From: Spirochaetota bacterium
GTDB taxonomy: Bacteria; Spirochaetota; Leptospiria; Turneriellales; Turneriellaceae
Assembly (NCBI GenBank): GCA_029561505.1
Contig: JAKQXK010000119.1
Span: 1-8,169, forward strand
DNA length: 8,169 bases
Reading direction: 5' to 3'
Shown here: piece after piece, positions 1 through 6,696 of the stretch
Layout of the letters: each line of letters starts with the position of its first letter
Position numbering within the stretch: the first letter of the stretch is position 1
The notes under the pieces: generated by a model
Database searches by the model: none
What the model was told of the DNA's origin: nothing
The model's input: only the letters and a program-made list of their open reading frames with translations
Made by a program: the position numbers and the translations under genes

Positions 1-60
1 ACTGAAATCTTTATTTTGCGCCAGCACCCGCCCGTCTTTGCGCAGAATAAAGATTTCAGT
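1..60. repeat. Near-perfect inverted repeat, 21-base arms, inside a coding region
   Basis: Bases 1-21 are the reverse complement of 40-60 with one exception: T16 faces G45. The loop is 18 bases. The arm starts at the first base of the window, so it may continue to the left. Both arms lie in the minus-strand sensor gene and encode T121-R127 and A134-S140 of its product. In the minus-strand mRNA the mismatch is A against C; in a plus-strand transcript it would be a G-U wobble. There is no T-run after it in either direction within view, so a classical terminator is not supported. It could be a template-switch product, an mRNA structure, or an end-of-contig fold-back artefact. Confidence 0.85.
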
Positions 61-420
61 AACGGGGCGCTCGCCTTCAAGGTACTGGTTCTTGTTCACA
101 ATGCCCGCGAAGATTGCGCTGACACGCGCCATTGATTTCTGGTCGGTGGCGAGCGTATTGGCTGAAAGCGAGAGGGTAATCTCGCGGCCACGTTCAGTAT
201 AACCCATCTCGAGCTGGCGGGCCGTTTCTTTGAGAGAAATCAGGCAAAAAGCCGTGAGCGCGCCGAGAATAACCAGCTCGACGAGCAGAAAAATACCGAG
301 GGCAAAACTGAATGTGAAGCTGCGAACGCTGACCTTGTCACCGCGCAGCGTATGGATACTCTGCGGCGTCACCTTGGCTGAGGTGGGCTGTTCGGGAGTG
401 CCCTCGAGCGATGGAACCAT
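1..420 (-). CDS. Membrane-anchored sensor-like protein, N-terminal 140 residues (runs off left edge)
   Basis: The reading frame is open from an ATG at 420-418 to the window edge, 140 codons. An in-frame TAA lies 9 bases before the ATG, so the gene cannot start further upstream. No clear Shine-Dalgarno sequence precedes it. Residues 1-35 are polar and probably cytoplasmic. Residues about 37-63 form a hydrophobic helix that carries one glutamate (E48). Residues 64-140 look like an extracytoplasmic sensor: an amphipathic helical stretch, then a beta-strand pair with 'EIFILRKDGRVLA', typical of Cache/PAS-like input domains. Such N-termini are found in receptor histidine kinases, nucleotide cyclases, PP2C phosphatases and chemoreceptors; the output domain is outside the window, so the class cannot be chosen. 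It is transcribed divergently from the CheA gene 80 bases away, which makes a shared signalling role plausible but unproven. A strong inverted repeat lies in its last 60 bases. Confidence 0.8.
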   Translation of the reverse strand, partial: MVPSLEGTPEQPTSAKVTPQSIHTLRGDKVSVRSFTFSFALGIFLLVELVILGALTAFCLISLKETARQLEMGYTERGREITLSLSANTLATDQKSMARVSAIFAGIVNKNQYLEGERPVTEIFILRKDGRVLAQNKDFS

Positions 421-500
421 ATTCAGTTATCGGCCGTACTCTTCTGGCTTTACACAAAATTATTTGTCTCTGCTCGCCTGAAAAACACCGAAAATAGGGC
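421..500. promoter_or_regulatory. Divergent intergenic region with a small dyad
   Basis: These 80 bases separate the start of the leftward sensor gene from the rightward cheA, so they should hold both promoters. A 14-base dyad, ACAAA-ATTA-TTTGT, lies at 454-467 and is the most AT-rich part of the spacer. It could be an operator or simply overlap a -10 element. A TTTACA resembling a -35 box lies at 449-454 on the plus strand, but no good -10 box follows at 16-18 bases. On the minus strand AATAAT (about 459-464) resembles a -10 box but has no convincing -35 partner. The role is inferred from position only. Confidence 0.35.
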
Positions 501-509
501 ATGGCTGTG
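496..509 (+). promoter_or_regulatory. Shine-Dalgarno-like AGGG that bears on the cheA start
   Basis: AGGG at 496-499 lies only 1 base before the ATG at 501 but 7 bases before an in-frame GTG at 507 (codon 3). An in-frame TAG at 495-497 rules out any start further upstream. By spacing, the GTG at 507 is the better start; by codon, the ATG is. The difference is two residues and does not affect the HPt domain. Confidence 0.4.
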
Positions 510-3164
510 AGCGCTGAGGTATCAGCATTTCTCGAAGATTTGGGTGAAAACCTGGCGGCAATTGAACAGGCGCTCACGCATCTTGAAGAAGCCCCGCAAA
601 GCACAGAACATCTGCACGAGGTCTTTCGGGCAGCGCATACAATTAAGGGCAACGCCTCGATGATGAACCTAAGTAATCTTGTCGCTCTGGGGCATGCCGT
701 CGAAACTGCTCTGCAAGAGGTGCTGGCTGGCAGCGCGGTAACTACGCGCGATAGTCTCGCGCTCTTCGCTGAATGCCGTGCGGCGATGCAGGCCATCGGC
801 AATTCTCTTCGGCGCGGCGAAGACCCTGCAGCCATCGAGATTCGCAGTCTCACCGACCGCATACAGATTCTCTTGCTTGAGCCTCAGCAACGCACCGCAG
901 GTGACGTCGCCGCAGAAACACTGCGCGAGCTGACCATCACGCTGCATATCTCGCGTTCAGAGCTCGCTCCTTCGGTTCGTGCATTTCTGGCCGAGACTCG
1001 GCTTGCAGAATTTGGTACAATTCTGCGCAAAGAGCCTGGTGACGACGCACTCGAAAGCCCCCAGTTCGCTGCCTCGGACCGGCAGCTACTGTTTGTGCTG
1101 CGAACTGCGTCTGACGCGACCGAGATACGGGAAAATCTGAACATCGATCTCATCGAAAATATTGCCATCGCAGAAGGCGCATCGAACGCTGCGTCAGCGC
1201 AGGCGCAGGCGCGCTCGGCAATCGCAGCCGCCAGGGCAGCCGATGCGCCGACAGACCTGCATGCACCCGCTACAGATACTGTGCGGCTTTCTGTGCGCAC
1301 GCTCGATCAGCTGCTCAATCTGACGGGCGAGCTCGTCATCAATAACAGCGGCCTGCAGCACCTCGCCGACGAGTTTGCGCAGTTTCTTCTGCCAGCCGAA
1401 GAATCACTGAAGCTGACTGAAAAAAGCCGGGAAATATTTCGCGTCGCCGCAGAGATTCAGGCGATCGTCATGAAGGCGCGCATGTTGCCTATTGAACATG
1501 TGTTCTCACGGTTCAGGCGGTTCGTGCGTGACTACGCCGATAAGTCGGGCAAAGCGATTCGCCTCGATATCTCAGGCGCCGAAACTGAACTTGATAAGCG
1601 TGTGATCGATGAAATGGTGAAGCCATTGACGCACCTCATACGCAACGCGCTCGACCACGGCGTTGAACCGCCCGAAGAGCGCGTGGCGCAGGGTAAAGCG
1701 CCCGAAGCGACGCTGCGTATTGCGGCGGCACAATCGGGCAGTAACATTCTCATCTCGGTCGAAGATGACGGGCGCGGCATCAACCGCCGCCGCATTATAG
1801 ATCGTGCTCTCGCGAAGAGCCTTGTCACCAGCGAGCGCGCCGAATCGCTCACCGACGCAGAGGTGCAGGAGTTCATCTTCATGCCTGGCTTCTCGACCAA
1901 AGAGGCTGCAGACGATATTTCTGGACGTGGGTTCGGTATGGACATCGTGCGCGACTCGATACGCAAACTTTCAGGCGATCTGCAAATTTCATCTGTCGAA
2001 GGGCAGGGCACGAAGATGGTCGTGAAACTGCCTCTGACGCTCGCGATTCTGACGGCGCTCACTTTCAAAGTGCGCAACGACATATTTGCCGCTCCATTAA
2101 GCGCCATTCACGAGAGTCTGCGCGTACCCGCTGGCAGCGTCGTGCGCCTGCAGGGGCGCGAGTCGCTGCACGTGCGAGACGAGGTAATACCTTTTATTCG
2201 CTTAGACCGCGCGTTAGGCTACCCCAGCATCGACGAAAGTGCAGAAGTCATCAATGTCATTCTGGCCGAAATAAACGGTAACCGCATTGCCGTCAGCATC
2301 GACGATTTTCTCAAGAAACAAGAGCTTGTTGTCAAATCTCTCGGCGAGAACTATCGCCACGTGCCCGGGCTTGCCGGGGTTTCGATGCTCGGCGACAACG
2401 ACATCATATTCATTGTCGATCTCGAAGAAATTGTAGCGATGCACAAGGCCCGCGGACATAACCATCATCACGAGCTGCACTCACCTGCCGTTGCGCAAAA
2501 TAATGATCGCCGTGTCGACTCAGGTACTGATATGCAGGGTGACGGTCTTGAGTTTATTCGGGCCGAAAAATCTGCCGAAGCGACAGCGAGCATGACACCT
2601 ATTTTTGACATCAACGACAAAGAATTCGTGCGCAAGTGGATAGCCCAAAGTAACAAGACGGCGGTACAGGGCATTCAAATGCTCACCGGAATCAGCACGA
2701 TCGCAGTCAAAAAAAGCAAAGGCTCAAGACTCAGGGCCGAAAAATCCCATGAAGCAACGCGAAAGATACTCGATCGCATTGACGATATAATTTTAATTCA
2801 TCTGCCGATGTTGCCTGCGGCCGGGGCTATCGACCTCGTGCTCGAACGCAATGCGGCAGAAAAGATGGCCCTTATTCTTTTCAAGGCTGCCGGTATCGCA
2901 TACGAAGGCGAGTTTGACGCGAGTCCCCTTCTTGAAATTACCAACATTCTGGGCAGCGCGTATACGAATACACTGACCTTCTTGACCGAAAAATCCGTAG
3001 AACCAGCGACGCCTTCGCTGATGGCAACCCCCGAAGCGATACGCGCACTCATCGACGAGCGGCTGGCTTCACCGCGTTCTGAACTTCTCGTGATTGAAAA
3101 TCAATTCAGAATCGGCGACGAAGATATCGAAATCGGCTTAATGATCTATCTGACAGGAGAGTAG
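501..3164 (+). CDS. cheA: CheA-type chemotaxis histidine kinase with fused C-terminal CheC-like phosphatase domain
   Basis: This is an 887-residue cytoplasmic kinase that would autophosphorylate on the HPt histidine under receptor/CheW control and pass phosphate to CheY-type regulators. Domains in order: HPt (P1) about 1-120 with phospho-accepting H46 in 'AAHTIKG'; a P2-like regulator-binding region about 140-226; an Ala-rich linker to about 258; P3 dimerisation about 260-345; P4 ATPase about 345-510 with N box 'HLIRNALDHG' (N382), G1 'DDGRG' (422-426), F box 'MPGFSTKEA' (461-469) and G2 'GRGFGMD' (475-481); P5 CheW-like about 512-648. All catalytic motifs look intact. A linker with a His-rich patch (653-660) leads to about 190 extra residues with a CheC/CheX-type fold signature and the motif S808-x3-E812-x2-N815-x22-P838. 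CheA proteins usually end after P5 (E. coli CheA is 654 residues), so this tail is unusual. No cheW, cheY or receptor gene is adjacent. The start is ATG 501, or possibly GTG 507. Confidence 0.93.
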   Translation: MAVSAEVSAFLEDLGENLAAIEQALTHLEEAPQSTEHLHEVFRAAHTIKGNASMMNLSNLVALGHAVETALQEVLAGSAVTTRDSLALFAECRAAMQAIGNSLRRGEDPAAIEIRSLTDRIQILLLEPQQRTAGDVAAETLRELTITLHISRSELAPSVRAFLAETRLAEFGTILRKEPGDDALESPQFAASDRQLLFVLRTASDATEIRENLNIDLIENIAIAEGASNAASAQAQARSAIAAARAADAPTDLHAPATDTVRLSVRTLDQLLNLTGELVINNSGLQHLADEFAQFLLPAEESLKLTEKSREIFRVAAEIQAIVMKARMLPIEHVFSRFRRFVRDYADKSGKAIRLDISGAETELDKRVIDEMVKPLTHLIRNALDHGVEPPEERVAQGKAPEATLRIAAAQSGSNILISVEDDGRGINRRRIIDRALAKSLVTSERAESLTDAEVQEFIFMPGFSTKEAADDISGRGFGMDIVRDSIRKLSGDLQISSVEGQGTKMVVKLPLTLAILTALTFKVRNDIFAAPLSAIHESLRVPAGSVVRLQGRESLHVRDEVIPFIRLDRALGYPSIDESAEVINVILAEINGNRIAVSIDDFLKKQELVVKSLGENYRHVPGLAGVSMLGDNDIIFIVDLEEIVAMHKARGHNHHHELHSPAVAQNNDRRVDSGTDMQGDGLEFIRAEKSAEATASMTPIFDINDKEFVRKWIAQSNKTAVQGIQMLTGISTIAVKKSKGSRLRAEKSHEATRKILDRIDDIILIHLPMLPAAGAIDLVLERNAAEKMALILFKAAGIAYEGEFDASPLLEITNILGSAYTNTLTFLTEKSVEPATPSLMATPEAIRALIDERLASPRSELLVIENQFRIGDEDIEIGLMIYLTGE
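2559..3011 (+). repeat. Three dispersed copies of an EKSxE motif in the CheA tail
   Basis: Residues 687-695 and 745-753 share R-A-E-K-S-x-E-A-T. Residues 829-837 carry the related T-E-K-S-V-E-P-A-T. At DNA level the 10-mer CCGAAAAATC recurs at 2563-2572, 2737-2746 and 2986-2995, always in the same reading frame. The copies are spaced by 174 and 249 bases, so this is not a tandem repeat. Chance or local codon preference cannot be excluded. Confidence 0.5.
2592..3161 (+). other. CheC/CheX/FliY-like phosphatase domain (residues about 698-887 of CheA)
   Basis: The family motif for CheC-type CheY-phosphate phosphatases is [D/S]-x3-E-x2-N-x22-P. Residues 808-838 fit it exactly, counted residue by residue: S808, E812, N815, P838. 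The surrounding pattern also fits: hydrophobic strands at 761-768 and 776-782, a helix with 'AAEKMALILFK' (785-795), and a terminal strand pair ending 'EIGLMIYLTG'. CheC folds are two-fold pseudosymmetric. The matching position in the first half, around N718 ('WIAQSNKTAV'), lacks the E (A715) and the acidic/Ser residue (R711), so only one site appears complete. Phosphatase activity is inferred from the motif; the target could be CheY-P made by this same kinase. Confidence 0.75.
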
Positions 3165-3200
3165 CGGGTTTCGAAGAAAAACGTTTGCTGCAGCGTGGCG
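3165..3200. other. Convergent junction between cheA and carB
   Basis: Only 36 bases separate the cheA stop (TAG 3162-3164) from the carB stop on the opposite strand (3201-3203). The only symmetry is a short GCTGCAGC palindrome around 3187-3194, with no stem plus T-run on either strand. No intrinsic terminator is visible; the transcripts may overlap or end by a factor-dependent route. Confidence 0.5.
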
Positions 3201-6200
3201 TCAAGAGCGCATCTTGGTCTCTTGCAAGACGTAGATTTCTTCGCGTTTGCCGTTCATCTCGACCATTCCCAGAATTGCTTCGCGGGCTGCTTCGACCGTC
3301 GTGAAATAGGGTATTGAGTATTGCAGCGCAGACAGGCGTATCTCGAGCGCATCGTTGCGTGTTTTGATATCGGTGGGAATATTAATGATAAGTTGAACTC
3401 CACCTGACTTTACCGTATCGACGACGTGCGGCCGGCCTTCGTGTACTTTGTTGACGCGTTCGGTTTTTATGCCTGCCTCGCTGAGCCTTAACGCCGTGCC
3501 ATCGGTCGCGAGAATTTTATAACCCGCAGCTGTTGCGGCCTTAAGCGCCGGCAGCAGTGGTTGTTTCGACGCGTCGTTTACTGAGACGAAGATCGTGCCT
3601 TTTTCGGGAAGTTTCTGCCCCGCAGCGATCTGTGCTTTGTAGAATGCTTCGGGCACGGTGCGACCGATGCCCATCACCTCGCCCGTCGACTTCATCTCAG
3701 GGCCCAGAATCGTATCGGCGCCCGAGAACTTCTTAAAGGGCAGAACAACCTCTTTTACGTGATAGAGTTCGGGCAAAATTTCTTTGGTGAGGCCGAGGCT
3801 CTTCAGTGAGTGGCCGAGCATAATTTTTGTAGCTATCTTGGCCAGCGGCACCTTGATCGCTTTTGAGATGAACGGCACGGTACGCGATGCGCGGGGGTTT
3901 ACTTCGAGCACGTAAACCTCGGTGCCGACAATCGCAAACTGTATGTTAATGCAGCCGATCACGCTTAGTTCTATCGCAATCGCGCGGGTTGTTCGGCGCA
4001 GCTCATCAAGAATTGCGTCGCTGATATTTTTGGTAGGTAAAATGCAGGCGCTGTCACCCGAATGTACACCCGCTTCTTCGACGTGCTCGAGAATGCCCGC
4101 GATAAAAACATCACTGCCATCGCAGAGAGCGTCTACGTCAACCTCAAGCGCGCCCGACAAGAACTGGTCAATCAGCACAGGGCGTTCGCGGCTGACCTCG
4201 ACGCTCGTCTGCATGTAGGTGCGCAGCTGGTCTTCGGTGTGTACGATCATCATCGCGCGACCGCCGAGAACAAACGAAGGGCGCGCCAAAACCGGATACC
4301 CGACTTCGGTCGCCGCCGCGAGCGCCTCTTCGAGAGATGCAGCCATGCGGCCGCGCGGCTGCTTGAGTTTGAGTTTGTCGATGAGGTCGTTAAAGAGTCT
4401 GCGGTCTTCGGCCCGTTCAATGTTTTCGACGCTGGTGCCGAGAATCTTGACGCCGTTCGCGCTGAGCGCCTTTGCCAGTTTCAGCGGCGTTTGCCCGCCA
4501 AACTGCAGAATAACTCCCTTCAAATCACCTTTCTGTTTTTCTTGCTCGTGAATGTGCATCACGTCTTCAACAGTGAGAGGCTCAAAATATAAACGGTCTG
4601 AAGTGTCATAGTCCGTCGAAACCGTTTCGGGGTTTGAGTTTACCATGATGCTTTCGAGACCGATTTCTTGCAGGGCATAGCTCGCATGGCAGCAGCAATA
4701 ATCGAATTCGATGCCCTGACCGATGCGGTTTGGGCCGCCGCCGAGAATCATCACTTTCGAACGGTCAGAAACTTCTGCTTCGTTTTCAGTCTCGTAGGTG
4801 CCATACATGTAAGGCGTGAACGATTCGAATTCTGCAGCGCAGGTATCAACGCGCTTATAGACAGGTATTTCGCCATCTTTGATTCGCGCACTGCGAATCG
4901 CGGCTTCTTGCGTCTGCAGAATCTGCGTGATTTCAGACATTCGTGCCATGAAGAGCGATGAGCCGGGTTCGGTACGCGCGAGTTCAAGCGTCAGCGTTTC
5001 GATTTTGTCGTAGGCGCTCAAGAATGCCAGCTGGCGGTCATGAAAGCCAGCCTGTTTCGCCTCTCTCAAAAGCTCGGGTGAAATATTGGCGTGGTTGCGA
5101 TATGCATCGCGCACGCGGTTTTCGACCTCGAGAATGCGCAAAAGCTGCGTCAGAAACCATTTGTCGATAAACGTGCGCTGATAAACTTCATCGAGTGAAA
5201 AATTGCGCGCCAGGGCTTCACGCACATAAAGTATTCGCGTGTCAGAAGGCACGCTGATCTTCTCGAGAATGTGGCGTCGCTGCGTGGCTTCGTCGCCGAT
5301 GCGCAGAATTTCGAGCGTGGTTTCAAGATTGCCGTCGGCACCCCAGCCATATCGGCCTGTCTCGAGTGAGCGCATCGCCTTCTGAAATGATTCGGCAAAT
5401 GTGCGGCCGATGGCCATCGCTTCGCCGACCGAGCGCATTTGCGTATCGAGTACACGTGGGGTTTCAGGAAACTTTTCAAAAGTGAAGCGGGGTATTTTTG
5501 TCACGACGTAGTCGATCGTCGGTTCGAAACTCGCAGGAGTTTTTTTGGTAATGTCGTTCGGTATCTCGTCGAGCGTATACCCGACCGAAAGTAAAGCGGC
5601 AATTTTCGCAATCGGAAAACCTGTCGCCTTTGACGCGAGCGCCGAAGAACGCGAGACGCGCGGGTTCATTTCGACGATCATGATCTGGCCGTCGCGCGGG
5701 TTCACCGCAAACTGTATGTTCGAGCCGCCGGTCTCGACACCGATTTCGCGAATGATTCTGATCGAGAGGTCGCGCAGGTTCTGGTATTCGACATCAGAGA
5801 GAGTCTGCTGCGGTGCGACGGTAATCGAGTCGCCGGTGTGCACGCCCATTGGGTCGAGGTTTTCTATGCTGCAGATAATGACCACGTTGTCGGCGACGTC
5901 ACGCATCACCTCGAGTTCAAATTCTTTCCAGCCGAGAATACTTTGGTCTATGAGCACCTGGCTTGTCGGGCTTTCGGTCAAAGCCTTGGTCACCATCGCG
6001 ATAAATTCTTCTTTATTGTAACAGACGCCGCCGCCGCTGCCGCCGAGGGTGAACGACGGGCGCAATATCGCCGGCAGTCCAATATCTTCGAGCAGCGCAA
6101 GCGCCTCTTCGAGTGTGTGCGCGATACCAGAGCGCGGCATCGCCGCCCCGATCTTTTCCATCGCTTCTTTGAAGAGCTTTCGGTCTTCGGCTTTTTTGAT

Positions 6201-6566
6201 CGCCGTTTCGTTCGCGCCGATCAGTTCGACGCCATATTGCTTCAAAATGCCGGCGTGTGACAATGCCAGAGCGGCATTCAGCGCCGTCTGGCCGCCGACC
6301 GTTGGCAACAGCGCGTCGGGGCGTTCTTGCTCAATTATGCGTGTAAGGTAGGGCAGCGAAATTGGCTCAACGTAAACCCGGTCGGCGAGCTCGGGGTCGG
6401 TCATAATCGTCGCCGGGTTCGAATTGATCAGAATGACTTCGTAGCCTTCTTGCTTGAGAGCCTTGACCGCCTGCGTACCCGAATAGTCAAATTCACAGGC
6501 CTGACCAATAACGATTGGCCCAGAACCGATAATCATAATTTTCTTGAGATCGGTGCGGCGCGGCAC
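3201..6566 (-). CDS. carB: Carbamoyl phosphate synthetase, large subunit
   Basis: The 1121-residue product makes carbamoyl phosphate from bicarbonate, two ATP and the ammonia channelled from the CarA glutaminase subunit; the product feeds pyrimidine and arginine synthesis in the cytoplasm. The two homologous halves are clear. The first ATP-grasp unit has '[19 protein letters not shown]' (12-30), the glycine loop 'LGGSGGG' (174-180) and '[11 protein letters not shown]' (299-309). An oligomerisation region spans about 410-570. The second unit has '[17 protein letters not shown]' (607-623), 'LGGRAMMIV' (767-775) and 'EVNPRASRT' (888-896). A C-terminal MGS-like allosteric domain (about 988-1100) follows. 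E. coli CarB has 1073 residues, so this one is slightly long, with no gross insertion obvious by eye. The start is GTG 6566, which gives the family-typical '[10 protein letters not shown]'; an in-frame TGA lies two codons upstream. carA is not adjacent in the window. Confidence 0.97.
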   Translation of the reverse strand: MPRRTDLKKIMIIGSGPIVIGQACEFDYSGTQAVKALKQEGYEVILINSNPATIMTDPELADRVYVEPISLPYLTRIIEQERPDALLPTVGGQTALNAALALSHAGILKQYGVELIGANETAIKKAEDRKLFKEAMEKIGAAMPRSGIAHTLEEALALLEDIGLPAILRPSFTLGGSGGGVCYNKEEFIAMVTKALTESPTSQVLIDQSILGWKEFELEVMRDVADNVVIICSIENLDPMGVHTGDSITVAPQQTLSDVEYQNLRDLSIRIIREIGVETGGSNIQFAVNPRDGQIMIVEMNPRVSRSSALASKATGFPIAKIAALLSVGYTLDEIPNDITKKTPASFEPTIDYVVTKIPRFTFEKFPETPRVLDTQMRSVGEAMAIGRTFAESFQKAMRSLETGRYGWGADGNLETTLEILRIGDEATQRRHILEKISVPSDTRILYVREALARNFSLDEVYQRTFIDKWFLTQLLRILEVENRVRDAYRNHANISPELLREAKQAGFHDRQLAFLSAYDKIETLTLELARTEPGSSLFMARMSEITQILQTQEAAIRSARIKDGEIPVYKRVDTCAAEFESFTPYMYGTYETENEAEVSDRSKVMILGGGPNRIGQGIEFDYCCCHASYALQEIGLESIMVNSNPETVSTDYDTSDRLYFEPLTVEDVMHIHEQEKQKGDLKGVILQFGGQTPLKLAKALSANGVKILGTSVENIERAEDRRLFNDLIDKLKLKQPRGRMAASLEEALAAATEVGYPVLARPSFVLGGRAMMIVHTEDQLRTYMQTSVEVSRERPVLIDQFLSGALEVDVDALCDGSDVFIAGILEHVEEAGVHSGDSACILPTKNISDAILDELRRTTRAIAIELSVIGCINIQFAIVGTEVYVLEVNPRASRTVPFISKAIKVPLAKIATKIMLGHSLKSLGLTKEILPELYHVKEVVLPFKKFSGADTILGPEMKSTGEVMGIGRTVPEAFYKAQIAAGQKLPEKGTIFVSVNDASKQPLLPALKAATAAGYKILATDGTALRLSEAGIKTERVNKVHEGRPHVVDTVKSGGVQLIINIPTDIKTRNDALEIRLSALQYSIPYFTTVEAAREAILGMVEMNGKREEIYVLQETKMRS

Positions 6567-6696
6567 GCGTCATAACGCACCTTCGACACAGGCGGTCAAA
6601 GACAAGGAACTTTAAATCACCTGCCGGGGTCTACTGTGTCAACCGCTCCACTTTCTTGTTTACAGGGGGGCCGGCCAGAGACGCTAAAGAGAACCC
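6567..6696. promoter_or_regulatory. Divergent intergenic region between carB and the outer-membrane-protein gene
   Basis: These 130 bases must hold the promoters of carB (leftward) and of the rightward gene. On the minus strand a perfect TTGACA lies at 6642-6637; the best -10-like hexamer after it, TTTAAA at 6616-6611, is 20 bases away, longer than the usual 16-18. A 7-base inverted repeat, GACACAG (6585-6591) and CTGTGTC (6634-6640), is roughly centred on that TTTAAA and overlaps the TTGACA, so it could be an operator. On the plus strand TTTACA at 6659-6664 with GCTAAA at 6683-6688 is a weak promoter candidate that would start transcription close to the GTG. Two G-rich tracts lie near the rightward start. 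Confidence 0.35.
6578..6583 (-). promoter_or_regulatory. Shine-Dalgarno-like AAGGTG before carB
   Basis: Read on the minus strand, AAGGTG lies 11 bases before the carB GTG start (6566), which is rather long. It lies only 4 bases before an out-of-frame ATG at 6573-6571. That ATG opens a 26-codon frame ending with TGA at 6495-6493, entirely overlapping the start of carB. Confidence 0.4.

Noticed and set aside
1..60. Inverted repeat as an intrinsic terminator
   Set aside because: It lies inside an open reading frame and no T-run follows on either strand within the window.
230..481. 83-codon plus-strand frame just before cheA
   Set aside because: It lies mostly opposite the sensor gene, whose frame reads as a transmembrane helix plus sensor segment and is the convincing one.
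338..862. 174-codon minus-strand frame spanning the sensor/cheA spacer
   Set aside because: It overlaps the HPt-coding part of cheA and the sensor gene's own start in a different frame; its sequence is Arg/Ser/Ala-rich with no domain pattern.
3165..3200. Bidirectional terminator between cheA and carB
   Set aside because: Only a short GCTGCAGC palindrome is present; no stem of useful length with a T-run on either strand.
3922..6575. Several plus-strand open frames of 70-176 codons opposite carB (for example 4062-4592, 5545-6021, 5838-6260)
   Set aside because: They lie wholly or almost wholly within the highly conserved carB coding region, have no recognisable domains and no coherent ribosome sites; they are by-products of codon bias.
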